64,000 nucleotides of DNA from CAZHTS01 sp964535315 (GTDB taxonomy: Bacteria; Chloroflexota; Anaerolineae; Anaerolineales; Anaerolineaceae): assembly GCA_964535315.1 (NCBI GenBank), contig CAZHTS010000012.1, forward strand, positions 14,596 through 78,595, written 5' to 3'. Position numbers and translations under genes: made by a program. A model generated the notes under the pieces. That model saw only the letters and a list, made by a program, of their open reading frames with translations, ran no database searches and had not been told where the DNA came from. Of the stretch, positions 40,882 to 53,788 are shown piece by piece. Each line of letters begins with the position of its first letter. The first letter of the stretch is position 1.

Positions 40882-43800
40882 ATGCCCACCATGCCTGGTT
40901 CGCTCTCCCTCCAGTTTAGCGTCAATTGGCCCCCCAGCCTGTTAGGATGGTTGGGGTGGTTGGGTATGCTTGTGTTGATTGGGGCAGGGGCGTATTATTG
41001 GCGCTCCGCGTCGCACAAGGGGCCGCAAGGTATGCGCGGGTGGTTGCTGCTGCTGTTGTTGGCGCTGGCGCCGCTGACCGCGCTGTTCCTGGGGCTGCGT
41101 CTGCCGGGCAGCAGTACGGCCGCGTTGGCGCCGGATGCACTGGCCGAACCCGCCAGGCCGCCGTTGATGATGTTCCTGGTGGCTGTGCCGTGGGTGTTGG
41201 CGGGCGGGTTTATCGGGCCGTTGGCGGCGGTCGGCGTGGCGCTGGTGAGTGGGCTATGTCTGGCTTTGTTCGATACCCATTCTCTGTTTACCCCGCTCGA
41301 GGTGGCAGGGATGGCGTTGTTGTTTGCCGGAATGGTGCGCCAGCGTTATCGCACGCCGTTTTACCGTTTGATGCGCCATCCGCTGGCGGCGAGTCTTCTT
41401 TTGTCGATCCTGTATGCGCCGGTGTTTGTGTTGAGCGCATTTTTTGCGACCAACGGCTCTCTGGCCGTGCGCATGGATTATGCCCTGACGCAAACCTGGA
41501 TGTTGATGCTGGCGCGCTCCGGCGAATTGCTCATCGCCGGGTTTGCCGCCGAAATCCTGGCTCAAATCTGGCCGCGGGCCTGGGGCGGGCAGGGGGCGCT
41601 GGTGCCTTCGCCGTCCGAGACCAGTTTGCAGATGCGTTTCTTCTATGTGACTGCGCCGCTGGTGTTGGTGCTGGTGTTGGTGCTGACGGCAGGGGATTGG
41701 GTGGTGGCCGGGAACTCCGCCCGCCAGATGGTGCGCGAACGCCTGACCAGTACCGCCTCCGTAGCCGCGGAGAGCCTGCCGTATTTCCTGGAAACGGGGC
41801 AAAATCTGATCCTCAACCAGGCCAGCGTCGATTTGCTCGATCTGTCGGGAGAGAGCCTGGACGCCGAACTGGCGCGCCGGCTGCGGGCGGTGCCCTATTT
41901 CCGCCAGCTTGTGTTGCTGGATGCCGGCAGTAAGGTGTTGGGCGGATACCCTTCCAGAGATTTGGATGCCCTGCACCTGACGCCGGAAGAAAAAACCGGT
42001 TTGCAGCTGGCGTTTAAGGGCGCCATGATCCAGACCTATACTGTTCCACCCCTGCCGGGTGAAACGACGGCGCAAATATCGTTTCTGGCGGTGGTAAAGA
42101 ACAAGGAAGGCAAGCCCGGAGCGGTGTTGTTGGGGCGCACCGATCTGAGCGCCAACCCGTTTACCCAGTCTGCCATCCAGGCGCTTAAGAGTATGAGTGA
42201 GTTGGGGGGTGAAGGGATGATCCTGGATGAGAGTGGGCGCATCCTGTACCATCCTTTGCCGGCGCAGATCATGCAATCTTACACCGGCAGTCTGCCGGTT
42301 GATACCGATTTCTTCGACGATACGTCTCGCACCGGTACCCGCTTGCTGGTTCATTACCACAAAGTCATCGGCCGGCCGTGGCTGGTGGTGCTGACCATGC
42401 CGGCGCAAAAGGCGCAGCAGCTGGCGTTGGATATCGCCATCCCGTTGTTGTTCCTGCTGCTGGCAATTGGCGGCACGGCCATCGTTGCCTTGCGGCTTGG
42501 TTTGCGGACGGTGACGGCTTCGTTGAAGACGATGGCCGAGGAAGCCAGCCACATCGCCCAGGGGAAGTTCGATCGCCCGCTGGCGGTTCCGCCGGGTGTG
42601 GATGAGGTGGGCCGGCTGGGGATGGCGTTCGAGCGCATGCGTCTCAGCTTGAAAGCGCGCATGGATGAGTTGAGCCGGTTGTTGATGGTCAGCCAGGGGG
42701 TGGCTTCGAACCTGGAGATGGAACAGGCGGCTTTGCCGGTTTTGAAAGCGGCGGTGGGCGGCGGTGCGGCGCTGGCGCGCCTGGTGTTGATCAAAGAAGT
42801 GGCTTTCGAGACCGGGAAGCACCCGGCGATTGCCTTTGGATACGGGCCGGCGGCAAACGCCTACGCCTTCCTGGACGACCAGTTGTTTGAGATGATGCGC
42901 CATCAGGAACTGGTCTCGGTGCCCAACACCAGCCGGGTGCGTATGTTGACCTTCCCGGCCGGGGCGCCCACGTTGGGGGCGGTGCTGGCGCTGGCCTTGC
43001 GGCACGAAAACAACTATTACGGCGTCTTGTGGATCGGCTACGACCAGCCAACGACCTTCTCGGAAGAGGAAGTGCGTTTCCTGACCACCCTGGCGGGTGA
43101 GGCGGCGTTGGCGGCGTCCAACGCCCGGCTATATACCAGTTCCGAGGTGGGCCGCCAGCGTCTGGAGGCGGTACTGGATTCGACCCCCGAGCCGGTGCTG
43201 GTGATCGATGAGTTGGATCGGCTGCTGCTGCTCAATCCGGCGGCGGTGCAGGTGCCCGGGTTGATCGCCTCGGCCATGCCGGGCCGCCCGATCAATGAGG
43301 TCGTGGCGCAGGCGCAGCTGTTAGAGTTGATTCGCTCGCCGTTGGAAGAAAAGATGACCTCGCGCGAGATTTCGCTGCCCAACGGGCGCGTGTATTATGC
43401 CACCATTTCCCCGGTATTAACCGAGAATCGCCCGGTGGGACGTATTTGCATGCTGCGGGATATCACCCATTACAAGGAACTGGATGCGCTAAAGTCCGAT
43501 TTCGTTTCCACCGTGAGCCACGATCTGCGTTCGCCGTTGACCCTGATCCGCGGCTACACCACCATGCTGCAGATGGTCGGGGAACTCAACGACCAGCAAA
43601 AGAGCTATGTGCGTAAGATCATTACCGGGGTAGAAAATATCACCCGCCTGGTCAACAACCTGCTCGACCTGGGGCGGATTGAGACGGGGATCGGGTTGCA
43701 GATCGAGGCGCTATCGCTGGTAGAGGTGGTGGAGCGGGTGGTCAACGGATTGCAGCCGCAGGCCAGCCAGAAGAACATCCAGATTTTGATGTTCCTGGAC

Positions 43801-44172
43801 AAAATCCAGAACCTGACCGTGCCCGCCGACCCGGCGTTGCTAGAGCAGGCGGTGTTCAATCTGCTCGAAAACGCGATCAAATATACCTCGTTGGGTGGGC
43901 AGGTGAAGATTGCCGGTCAGCTGAAGCCGGCCAGCGTCATTCTGGAATTCCACGACAGCGGGATTGGGATTGCGCCGATTGATTTACCGCATCTGTTTGA
44001 GAAGTTCTATCGCAGCGGGCGGAGAGAGGTGTATCAGTTGCGCGGCACCGGCCTGGGGCTGGCAATCGTCAAATCGATTGCCGAACGGCACGGCGGTAAG
44101 GTATGGGTAGACAGTCAATTGGGCAAGGGGAGTACTTTCTACCTGGAGATTCCTTTGCAACAGCCTGCCTGA
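40882..44172 (+). CDS. Large membrane sensor histidine kinase (7TM, Cache, HAMP, GAF, PAS)
   Basis: A protein of 1,096 residues. A block of about 7-8 helices (to residue 230) precedes a helix at about 250-272 and an external Cache-like domain (about 275-505). A further helix (about 510-535) leads into HAMP (about 540-600), GAF (about 605-755), PAS (about 760-865), HisKA with H880 (VSTVSHDLRSPLTLIRGY) and HATPase with NLLENAIKYTS, FHDSGIGIAP and RGTGLGLAIVKS. It is likely autophosphorylating and senses an external ligand. No adjacent regulator follows; rpoC does, with its own promoter. ATG 40891 is an alternative start. Confidence 0.9.
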   Translation: MPTMPGSLSLQFSVNWPPSLLGWLGWLGMLVLIGAGAYYWRSASHKGPQGMRGWLLLLLLALAPLTALFLGLRLPGSSTAALAPDALAEPARPPLMMFLVAVPWVLAGGFIGPLAAVGVALVSGLCLALFDTHSLFTPLEVAGMALLFAGMVRQRYRTPFYRLMRHPLAASLLLSILYAPVFVLSAFFATNGSLAVRMDYALTQTWMLMLARSGELLIAGFAAEILAQIWPRAWGGQGALVPSPSETSLQMRFFYVTAPLVLVLVLVLTAGDWVVAGNSARQMVRERLTSTASVAAESLPYFLETGQNLILNQASVDLLDLSGESLDAELARRLRAVPYFRQLVLLDAGSKVLGGYPSRDLDALHLTPEEKTGLQLAFKGAMIQTYTVPPLPGETTAQISFLAVVKNKEGKPGAVLLGRTDLSANPFTQSAIQALKSMSELGGEGMILDESGRILYHPLPAQIMQSYTGSLPVDTDFFDDTSRTGTRLLVHYHKVIGRPWLVVLTMPAQKAQQLALDIAIPLLFLLLAIGGTAIVALRLGLRTVTASLKTMAEEASHIAQGKFDRPLAVPPGVDEVGRLGMAFERMRLSLKARMDELSRLLMVSQGVASNLEMEQAALPVLKAAVGGGAALARLVLIKEVAFETGKHPAIAFGYGPAANAYAFLDDQLFEMMRHQELVSVPNTSRVRMLTFPAGAPTLGAVLALALRHENNYYGVLWIGYDQPTTFSEEEVRFLTTLAGEAALAASNARLYTSSEVGRQRLEAVLDSTPEPVLVIDELDRLLLLNPAAVQVPGLIASAMPGRPINEVVAQAQLLELIRSPLEEKMTSREISLPNGRVYYATISPVLTENRPVGRICMLRDITHYKELDALKSDFVSTVSHDLRSPLTLIRGYTTMLQMVGELNDQQKSYVRKIITGVENITRLVNNLLDLGRIETGIGLQIEALSLVEVVERVVNGLQPQASQKNIQILMFLDKIQNLTVPADPALLEQAVFNLLENAIKYTSLGGQVKIAGQLKPASVILEFHDSGIGIAPIDLPHLFEKFYRSGRREVYQLRGTGLGLAIVKSIAERHGGKVWVDSQLGKGSTFYLEIPLQQPA

Positions 44173-44213
44173 AAGCGGCCGGAAATTAGCAGGGGAACTT
44201 TTTGCAAAAATGC

Positions 44214-44240
44214 TTGACGAAGGCGATTTTGTGGTATAAT
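44214..44240 (+). promoter_or_regulatory. Sigma-70-type promoter for rpoC
   Basis: TTGACG (44214-44219) and TATAAT (44235-44240) are separated by 15 bases, with GTGG just before the -10 (extended -10-like). It lies about 110 bases upstream of the rpoC start and is one of the best promoter matches in the window. Confidence 0.7.
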
Positions 44241-44282
44241 TTCAATTTGCATGCGTATCCAGGACTACCTTTAACCTGTTAT

Positions 44283-44313
44283 CAGCGCTGAGCATCATTG
44301 ATCTCATGCGCTG
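44283..44313 (+). promoter_or_regulatory. Stem-loop in the rpoC leader
   Basis: CAGCGCTGAG (44283-44292) pairs with CTCA-T-GCGCTG (44303-44313), ten base pairs with one bulged T and a 10-base loop. It lies between the promoter and the AGGAGG of rpoC. It may stabilise the leader or bind a regulator; there is no T tract. Confidence 0.4.
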
Positions 44314-44355
44314 CTCTTCGTTTCATTCGGCCAGGGTTCATTTAGGAGGTTTTTA

Positions 44356-48588
<4,233 letters not shown>

Positions 48589-48603
48589 TATTGTTCTTGA
48601 AAT

Positions 48604-48644
48604 GGGCTGGCCAGGCCGGGTAGACTCTACCCTGTGGCCAGCCC
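48604..48644 (+). repeat. Long stem-loop after rpoC
   Basis: GGGCTGGCCA (48604-48613) pairs with TGGCCAGCCC (48635-48644); an inner GGGTAGA/TCTACCC hairpin sits in the loop. It begins 15 bases after the rpoC stop. The T tract is poor, so it may protect the 3' end or assist the terminator just downstream. Confidence 0.6.
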
Positions 48645-48660
48645 ACTTACTTTAACGCAC

Positions 48661-48694
48661 AGACGCAAAGGATCGTAGCCCCTTTGCGTCTTTT
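48661..48694 (+). terminator. Rho-independent terminator of rpoC
   Basis: AGACGCAAAGG (48661-48671) pairs with CCTTTGCGTCT (48681-48691) around a 9-base loop and runs into TTTTGTT. It is 72 bases after the rpoC stop and before the gyrA-family promoter. Confidence 0.8.
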
Positions 48695-48731
48695 GTTGGC
48701 GTGGCGCAGGCCGGAGAGTGGCTTGCAACCG

Positions 48732-48770
48732 TTGACATCGGGCCAATTTGTCGTAATATTGTTCTATAAT
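48732..48770 (+). promoter_or_regulatory. Promoter for the gyrA-family gene
   Basis: A consensus TTGACA (48732-48737) is followed after 16 bases by TAATAT (48754-48759). A perfect TATAAT stands at 48765-48770 but is 27 bases from TTGACA. Either gives a leader of 45-60 bases with AAGGAG before the start codon. Confidence 0.65.
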
Positions 48771-48822
48771 CGTTGTTGCTGGGTGTACATTTTGCCGGTA
48801 AGAAGATAAGGAGTGACAGCCT

Positions 48823-51294
48823 ATGGAGTTAGGGATGGTTCGCAAGGTGGATATCGACCAGGAGATGCAGCAATCTTACCTGGATTATGCCATGAGCGTG
48901 ATTGTTTCTCGGGCGCTGCCGGACGCACGCGATGGCTTGAAGCCGGTGCAACGGCGCATCCTGTACGCCATGTATGATATGGGGCTGCGCGCCGAGAGCA
49001 GTTATAAGAAGTCGGCCAGAATCGTGGGTGAGGTGTTGGGCAAATACCACCCGCACGGCGATATGGCGGTTTACGAGGCAATGGCGCGCATGGCGCAAGA
49101 TTTCTCCTTGCGATACCCCCTGGTGGACGGCCAGGGCAACTTTGGCAGTGTGGACGGGGACCCGCCGGCGGCGATGCGCTATACCGAGGCGCGCCTGACG
49201 CCGTTTGCACTGGAATTGTTGCAGCAACTGGATCGCAACACGGTTGATTTTACCCGTAACTTCGATGACACCCTGTCTGAGCCGGAGGTTTTACCCGCGG
49301 CTCTGCCCAATTTGCTGGTCAATGGCGCCAACGGGATTGCGGTGGGCATGGCGACCAGTATCCCGCCGCACAACCTGGGCGAAGTGGTGGACGCCCTGGC
49401 CTACATGCTGGAGCAGTGGGAGCGCCTGGACGATATCGCCGTGGCAGATTTGATGCGTTTTATCCAGGGGCCGGATTTGCCTACGGGGGGGATCATCGTT
49501 CAGGAGAACCAGGGCAACGATCTGTTAAGCGCCTACGGCAGCGGCAAGGGCCGGGTGACGGTGCGCGGCCGGGTGCACCTGGAGGAGATGGGACGCGGCA
49601 AGAGCCGCATCATCATTACCGAGCTGCCCTATTTGATCAACAAGGCTTCGTTGATCGAGCGGATTGCCGAGCTGGTGCGCGAAGGCACCCTGGATGGTAT
49701 CGCCGATTTGCGCGACGAATCGGACCGCCAGGGGATGCGGATTGTGATCGAACTCAGCAAGGCGGCCGAAGAGGAAAAACTGCTGCGCGAATTGTATAAG
49801 CGCACGCCGCTGGAGACGACATTGGGGTTCAACCTGCTGGCGCTGGTGGATAATCAGCCGCATCTATTGAACCTGAAACAGGCGTTGCGGGTGTACCTGG
49901 ATCATCGTCTGGTGATCGTGCGGCGGCGCAGCGAATACGACCTGGAGCAGGCCCGCAAGCGCGCACACATCCTTGAAGGGCTGCGGGTGGCGCTGAAGAA
50001 CCTGGACGAAATCATCACCCTGATCCGGAATGCGCCGGACACGGATACCGCCCGGCAGCGTTTGATCAAGCGTTTTACATTGAGCGAGATCCAGGCGCAG
50101 GCCATTCTGGAGATGCAATTGCGCCGGCTGGCTGCGCTGGAGCGTAAGAAGATCGAGCAGGAATATAAAGAACTGGAGGCGCGCATCAAAGAGCTGGAAG
50201 GGCTGTTGAAATCGCCTAAGAAGCAACGCCAGGTGGTAGAAACCGAGTTGCAGGCGATGAAACAGGCTTTTGGCGACCGGCGGCGGACGCAGATCGTATC
50301 GCTGCGCGAAGGCGAGTCGGCCAAATTGCTGCTGACTGCCACCGACCTGACGCCCGAGCAGGTGGTGTGGGTCGGCATCACCGAAGAGGGCCTGCTGGCG
50401 CGTACCAACAACGATAGCGCGCCGCGTTTGAGCGGGCGGCAGGCGCCGCGCTGGCTGCTGCGCACTAACACCCACCATACCCTCTACCTGGTGAGCGAAG
50501 AAGGTAAGGCGGCGGCGGTGGCGGTGCACGCTCTGCCGGAGGCCGAGAAACCGACCGACGGCGTACCCTATTACAAGGTTTCGCCCCTGAGCCAGGAGGA
50601 TTTGCTGGCGGCGGTCTTCTCACTGCCGGGGCGGGATGTCCCCGAGGATCGCTATATCGTCACCGTGTCGCGTTACGGGATGGTGAAGAAGTCGGCGCTT
50701 TCTGAACTGCCCGGACCCTCGGCGCAGCTATTCACCCTGGCAAAGATCAACCCCGGGGATGCATTGGAGGGCCTGTTCCTGAGCGATGGGAACGACGAAA
50801 TCCTGCTGGCTACGGCGCAGGGCATGGCGATTCGTTTTTCGGAGCAGGAAGTGCGCCCGATGGGTCTGGTGGCCGCCGGGGTGAATGGCATCAAGCTGGC
50901 GAACAAGGATGAAGTGATTGCCGGCGAGCGGGTCAGCGGCGACGGCGAGGTCTTCTTATTGGCGCAGGATGGCTGCGCCTGGCGGGTGACGGTAGAAGAG
51001 TTCCCCTTACAGGGGCGCTACGGCCAGGGGGTGATAGCCTGCCGCTTGGGGCAGGGCGTCCGGCTGGTGGGCGGCATGTTTGGCAAGCCCACACAAGGCG
51101 GCATCTTGCATTATGAGAAGGCGGCGGCGCGCGCCACGCGCCTGGACGAGACGCCGTTGGTCAAACGGGCCAGCGCCGCCAAACCGATCTTTCCACCCAA
51201 GGCGGGCGATGTGGTGCTTTCCTGGACGCCGGCGCAGGATGGATTGGTCTTCTGGGGCGGCAAGGCGCCGGCGCTGCGCAAGAAACGTACCTGA
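48823..51294 (+). CDS. gyrA: Type IIA topoisomerase subunit A (GyrA/ParC family)
   Basis: An 823-residue DNA cleavage and religation subunit. The catalytic tyrosine is Y120 (AAMRYTEARL). The quinolone region reads HPHGDMAVYE: the positions matching E. coli S83 and D87 are M81 and E85. The breakage domain is followed by a C-terminal beta-pinwheel (from about residue 500). The GyrA box QRRGGRG expected at its start is replaced by LSGRQAPRWLL, so wrapping and supercoiling may be weak and ParC-like function is possible. gyrB or parE is not adjacent. AAGGAG precedes the ATG. Confidence 0.93.
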   Translation: MELGMVRKVDIDQEMQQSYLDYAMSVIVSRALPDARDGLKPVQRRILYAMYDMGLRAESSYKKSARIVGEVLGKYHPHGDMAVYEAMARMAQDFSLRYPLVDGQGNFGSVDGDPPAAMRYTEARLTPFALELLQQLDRNTVDFTRNFDDTLSEPEVLPAALPNLLVNGANGIAVGMATSIPPHNLGEVVDALAYMLEQWERLDDIAVADLMRFIQGPDLPTGGIIVQENQGNDLLSAYGSGKGRVTVRGRVHLEEMGRGKSRIIITELPYLINKASLIERIAELVREGTLDGIADLRDESDRQGMRIVIELSKAAEEEKLLRELYKRTPLETTLGFNLLALVDNQPHLLNLKQALRVYLDHRLVIVRRRSEYDLEQARKRAHILEGLRVALKNLDEIITLIRNAPDTDTARQRLIKRFTLSEIQAQAILEMQLRRLAALERKKIEQEYKELEARIKELEGLLKSPKKQRQVVETELQAMKQAFGDRRRTQIVSLREGESAKLLLTATDLTPEQVVWVGITEEGLLARTNNDSAPRLSGRQAPRWLLRTNTHHTLYLVSEEGKAAAVAVHALPEAEKPTDGVPYYKVSPLSQEDLLAAVFSLPGRDVPEDRYIVTVSRYGMVKKSALSELPGPSAQLFTLAKINPGDALEGLFLSDGNDEILLATAQGMAIRFSEQEVRPMGLVAAGVNGIKLANKDEVIAGERVSGDGEVFLLAQDGCAWRVTVEEFPLQGRYGQGVIACRLGQGVRLVGGMFGKPTQGGILHYEKAAARATRLDETPLVKRASAAKPIFPPKAGDVVLSWTPAQDGLVFWGGKAPALRKKRT

Positions 51295-51313
51295 GCGAGC
51301 GCGCTCGCTCAGG
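51290..51313. terminator. 24-bp perfect palindrome spanning two opposing stop codons
   Basis: Two 12-base arms, CCTGAGCGAGCG and its exact complement, meet at 51301/51302. The palindrome contains the stop codon of the gyrA-family gene (TGA, 51292-51294) and the stop of the opposing gene (minus strand, 51311-51309) at mirror positions. It probably acts as a bidirectional terminator or 3' end stabiliser, although no T tract flanks it. Confidence 0.6.
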
Positions 51314-52415
51314 CGTTGGGGCTGATATTGAACGAGGTGTAATGGTAAGCGATCTTGTCGTTGATGATGCCGATGGTGTCGCTGCCGTCCAGCACGCGCC
51401 CCTTGGGTGAGGTGGCCTGCCAGTTGAAGTGCCGGGTGGGCCCCGAGCCGCTGGAGCCGGTCAGGCGAAAAGTGGCGCTGGGCAGCGTCAGGTTGAGGAA
51501 GATCAGATACCAGTTACGGATGTTTTCACTGCCCTGAATGGTTTCGATGGCGGTGACGTGCACGCCGTTGGGATTAAACAGCTGCACGACGCGGTTGGCG
51601 TCGCGCGAATTCAGGGCGGTGATGTATTGCGTGACCAGGTCGGCGGCCGGCGGGGTAACCTGGCCCCACGAGAAACGGGCGATGGCGTCCCACACCAGCG
51701 GCAGGCGGTTGCGGGCGAAATCCCAGCTATACAGCGCGGCCGATTTCAGGCTGAGGGCGCGCGCGGCATTGAGAAACTCGGTGACATCTTCGGGGGTGGC
51801 GGCCCAGCCGGCGTTTCCGTAGGCCGAGCCGAGCGGGTAGACCGGGCGGAAGGGGGTGATACCCTGGAATTCGCGCAGGCAGCGGCTGAGCTGTGCGGCG
51901 GGATTGTGCGATTGTTCCCAGTACATCTGCGGCATGTTGTAATCGCATTTTTCCAGAAATTCGCGCCAGGGGAGCTGTGGATGGTAAGACGGGTAGCGGT
52001 AGGAACACAACGAGATGGGGAAATTGGGCAGCGATTTGCGCAGTTCGGACATGAAGGTGCGCGCCGCGCTGGCTCGCCCGGATTGTTTATATTCACCCTC
52101 GGCGTCGATGGCGTAGCCATCCAGCCCCAATTGTTGGATGCGCCGCACGGCCTGGCGCGCTTCGCCGACGGGGTCGGTGCCAAGTACGTAGTGCCAGCCC
52201 CACACCTGAATGCCGCGGGCATGCAGCAGCGGTACCAGCGGGGCGACGTAATCCTGGTTGGTTTTGCTGACGTTAAACGGATAGATACCGTTGGCGATTT
52301 TGATCGAGACGTGCGTCAGCCCGATGGACTGCGCCGTGTTGGCGATGGCGGTAGGGTTCCCGCCCTCACAATCCGGGACGTTCCAGATCCAAAGACCTTT
52401 CCCTTCCAGTGCCAT
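51309..52415 (-). CDS. GH-like TIM-barrel protein with NTF2/SnoaL-like tail
   Basis: A 368-residue protein without signal peptide. Residues 1-255 look like a (beta/alpha)8 barrel of the glycoside hydrolase type: GLWIWNVPDCEGG, IQVWGWHYVLG, LGLDGYAIDAEGEY (a D-A-E pair reminiscent of GH25 enzymes), YNMPQMYWEQ and SAALYSWDFA. Residues 258-368 (LVTQYITALNSRDANRVVQLF) resemble an NTF2/SnoaL domain. Cytoplasmic location is odd for a hydrolase; catalytic function is unproven. GAGAGGA precedes the ATG. It is the last gene of a minus-strand group. Confidence 0.75.
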   Translation of the reverse strand: MALEGKGLWIWNVPDCEGGNPTAIANTAQSIGLTHVSIKIANGIYPFNVSKTNQDYVAPLVPLLHARGIQVWGWHYVLGTDPVGEARQAVRRIQQLGLDGYAIDAEGEYKQSGRASAARTFMSELRKSLPNFPISLCSYRYPSYHPQLPWREFLEKCDYNMPQMYWEQSHNPAAQLSRCLREFQGITPFRPVYPLGSAYGNAGWAATPEDVTEFLNAARALSLKSAALYSWDFARNRLPLVWDAIARFSWGQVTPPAADLVTQYITALNSRDANRVVQLFNPNGVHVTAIETIQGSENIRNWYLIFLNLTLPSATFRLTGSSGSGPTRHFNWQATSPKGRVLDGSDTIGIINDKIAYHYTSFNISPNA

Positions 52416-52448
52416 GGGGTCCTCTCTTTCTACGAGCTACAGATGTGA

Positions 52449-53033
52449 TCAGGCCGGGCTGCCGTCGGGGCGCAGGTTGCCTTCCAGGCCGAGTTCGGGG
52501 GCAATCTGGCGCATGGCCAGGATGACGTTATCCACGTGCTGCCATAATTCCACACCAAATTCGGCGCTGGCCTGCGTGATTTCTTCGCGGTTGGCGCCGG
52601 CGGCGAAGGCGCGATCCTTCCACTTCTTCTTGACGGATGCGGCGGTCAGATCGTAGAGCGAGCGCGACGGGCGCACCAGCGCCACGGCGGTCACCAGGCC
52701 GGTAATTTCATCGCAGGCGTAGAGGGCCTTTTCCATCGGGCTGACCCGTTCTACACCGGTATGGTCGGCGTGGCTGAGCGCAGCGCGGATGAGCTCTTCC
52801 GGCACGCCGCGCCGGCGCAGGATCTCGGCCCCCTTTTGCGGGTGCTCTTCGAGCGTGGGGTGGATTTCCCAGTCGAAATCGTGCAGCAGGCCGGCGTTGC
52901 CCCAGGTTTCGGGGTCGCCGCCCAGTTTCTGGGCGTAGAAACGCATGGCGGCTTCTACGGCGAGCATGTGGTTGACGAGGTTCTGGTTCTTGACGTATTC
53001 GTGTACGATGGCGAGCGCTTCGGCGCGGTTCAT
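52449..53033 (-). CDS. HD-domain metal-dependent phosphohydrolase
   Basis: A 194-residue protein with an HD domain: H22, H51-D52 (LLHDFDWEIHP) and a later SHADHTG as metal ligands. It resembles stand-alone HD hydrolases annotated HDIG; natural substrate is unknown. GGAGG precedes the ATG at 53033. It is 33 bases before the TIM-barrel gene on the same strand. Confidence 0.85.
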   Translation of the reverse strand: MNRAEALAIVHEYVKNQNLVNHMLAVEAAMRFYAQKLGGDPETWGNAGLLHDFDWEIHPTLEEHPQKGAEILRRRGVPEELIRAALSHADHTGVERVSPMEKALYACDEITGLVTAVALVRPSRSLYDLTAASVKKKWKDRAFAAGANREEITQASAEFGVELWQHVDNVILAMRQIAPELGLEGNLRPDGSPA

Positions 53034-53072
53034 AGGGCCTCCGGTTGGTAAATAGGTTGCAAGCTTCGTGCC

Positions 53073-53762
53073 TCAGGGTGTTTTCTGCGACAGGGTTTGT
53101 TCGGGAAAAATGGGTTCGGGGTTGCCCAGCACCGGTTCCGGACGGGTGAGCCACACATCGCTCAGGGCCACCAGGGTGGCGGGCAGTTCGCGGATATTCC
53201 AGGCCAGGCGGCTGCGCTTCAAGAAGTAGGCGCCGTCGGCAACCACGCCGATGGCCTTGAGGCCGATCTGGTTACAGGTGAACACGGCGCGCGGCATGTG
53301 GAAACCCTGTGTCACCAGGATGACGTCCTCGAGGCCAAAGATGACCCGGGCGCGATAGCAGGTATCGTAGGTGCGCCGTCCGGCGTAGTCGAGGACGATG
53401 TCTTTATCCGGAACGCCCAATTCGATTGCATAGGCGCGCATGGCTGCCGGTTCGTTGTAGTCGACGAAACGGTTGTCGCCGCTCATCAAGAGTTTTTCGA
53501 CCTTGCCGGCGTTATACAACTCGACGGCTTTGTTGACCCGGTCGCGCAGGATGAGGGTCGGCGAACCGTCCCGGCGCAAGCCGGCGCCAAAGACGACGGC
53601 CACCCGCCGGGTTGGGGTGGCGCTGGCAGTGTACAGACGAGAGCGGGTATATAACTCGGTGATCAGACGGGGCAGGCCAAAGGCAAGCAGGGCGCCGCCA
53701 ACCAGATAGGGAAACATACGTCTGAGCAGCTTGAAAGAGTGTTTGATCATTTTGGTAAGCAT
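53073..53762 (-). CDS. YdcF/SanA (ElyC-like, DUF218) membrane-anchored protein
   Basis: A 229-residue protein with one N-terminal helix (about 15-34) and an external DUF218 domain: VAVVFGAGLRRDGSPT, LLMSGDNR, YDTCYRARVIFG and VILVTQGFHMPRAVF. SanA-like proteins affect envelope barrier function, and ElyC affects peptidoglycan or polysaccharide assembly. The ATG at 53762 has no ribosome binding site; TACAAT ends 9 bases upstream, suggesting a near-leaderless message. ATG at 53750 is an alternative. Confidence 0.88.
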   Translation of the reverse strand: MLTKMIKHSFKLLRRMFPYLVGGALLAFGLPRLITELYTRSRLYTASATPTRRVAVVFGAGLRRDGSPTLILRDRVNKAVELYNAGKVEKLLMSGDNRFVDYNEPAAMRAYAIELGVPDKDIVLDYAGRRTYDTCYRARVIFGLEDVILVTQGFHMPRAVFTCNQIGLKAIGVVADGAYFLKRSRLAWNIRELPATLVALSDVWLTRPEPVLGNPEPIFPEQTLSQKTP

Positions 53763-53771
53763 AGTGATTTT

Positions 53772-53777
53772 ATTGTA
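53772..53777 (-). promoter_or_regulatory. -10 box just before the YdcF/SanA gene
   Basis: TACAAT on the minus strand lies 9 bases from the start codon, in the 26-base gap after the PhnD-like gene, implying a leader of only 2-3 bases and a promoter independent of that gene. Confidence 0.4.
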
Positions 53778-53788
53778 CCATGTCCGTT

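Noticed and set aside
44173..44355. A riboswitch or ribosomal-protein operator in the rpoC leader
   Set aside because: Only one bulged hairpin is visible and no conserved riboswitch core was recognised, so it is listed just as a stem-loop.
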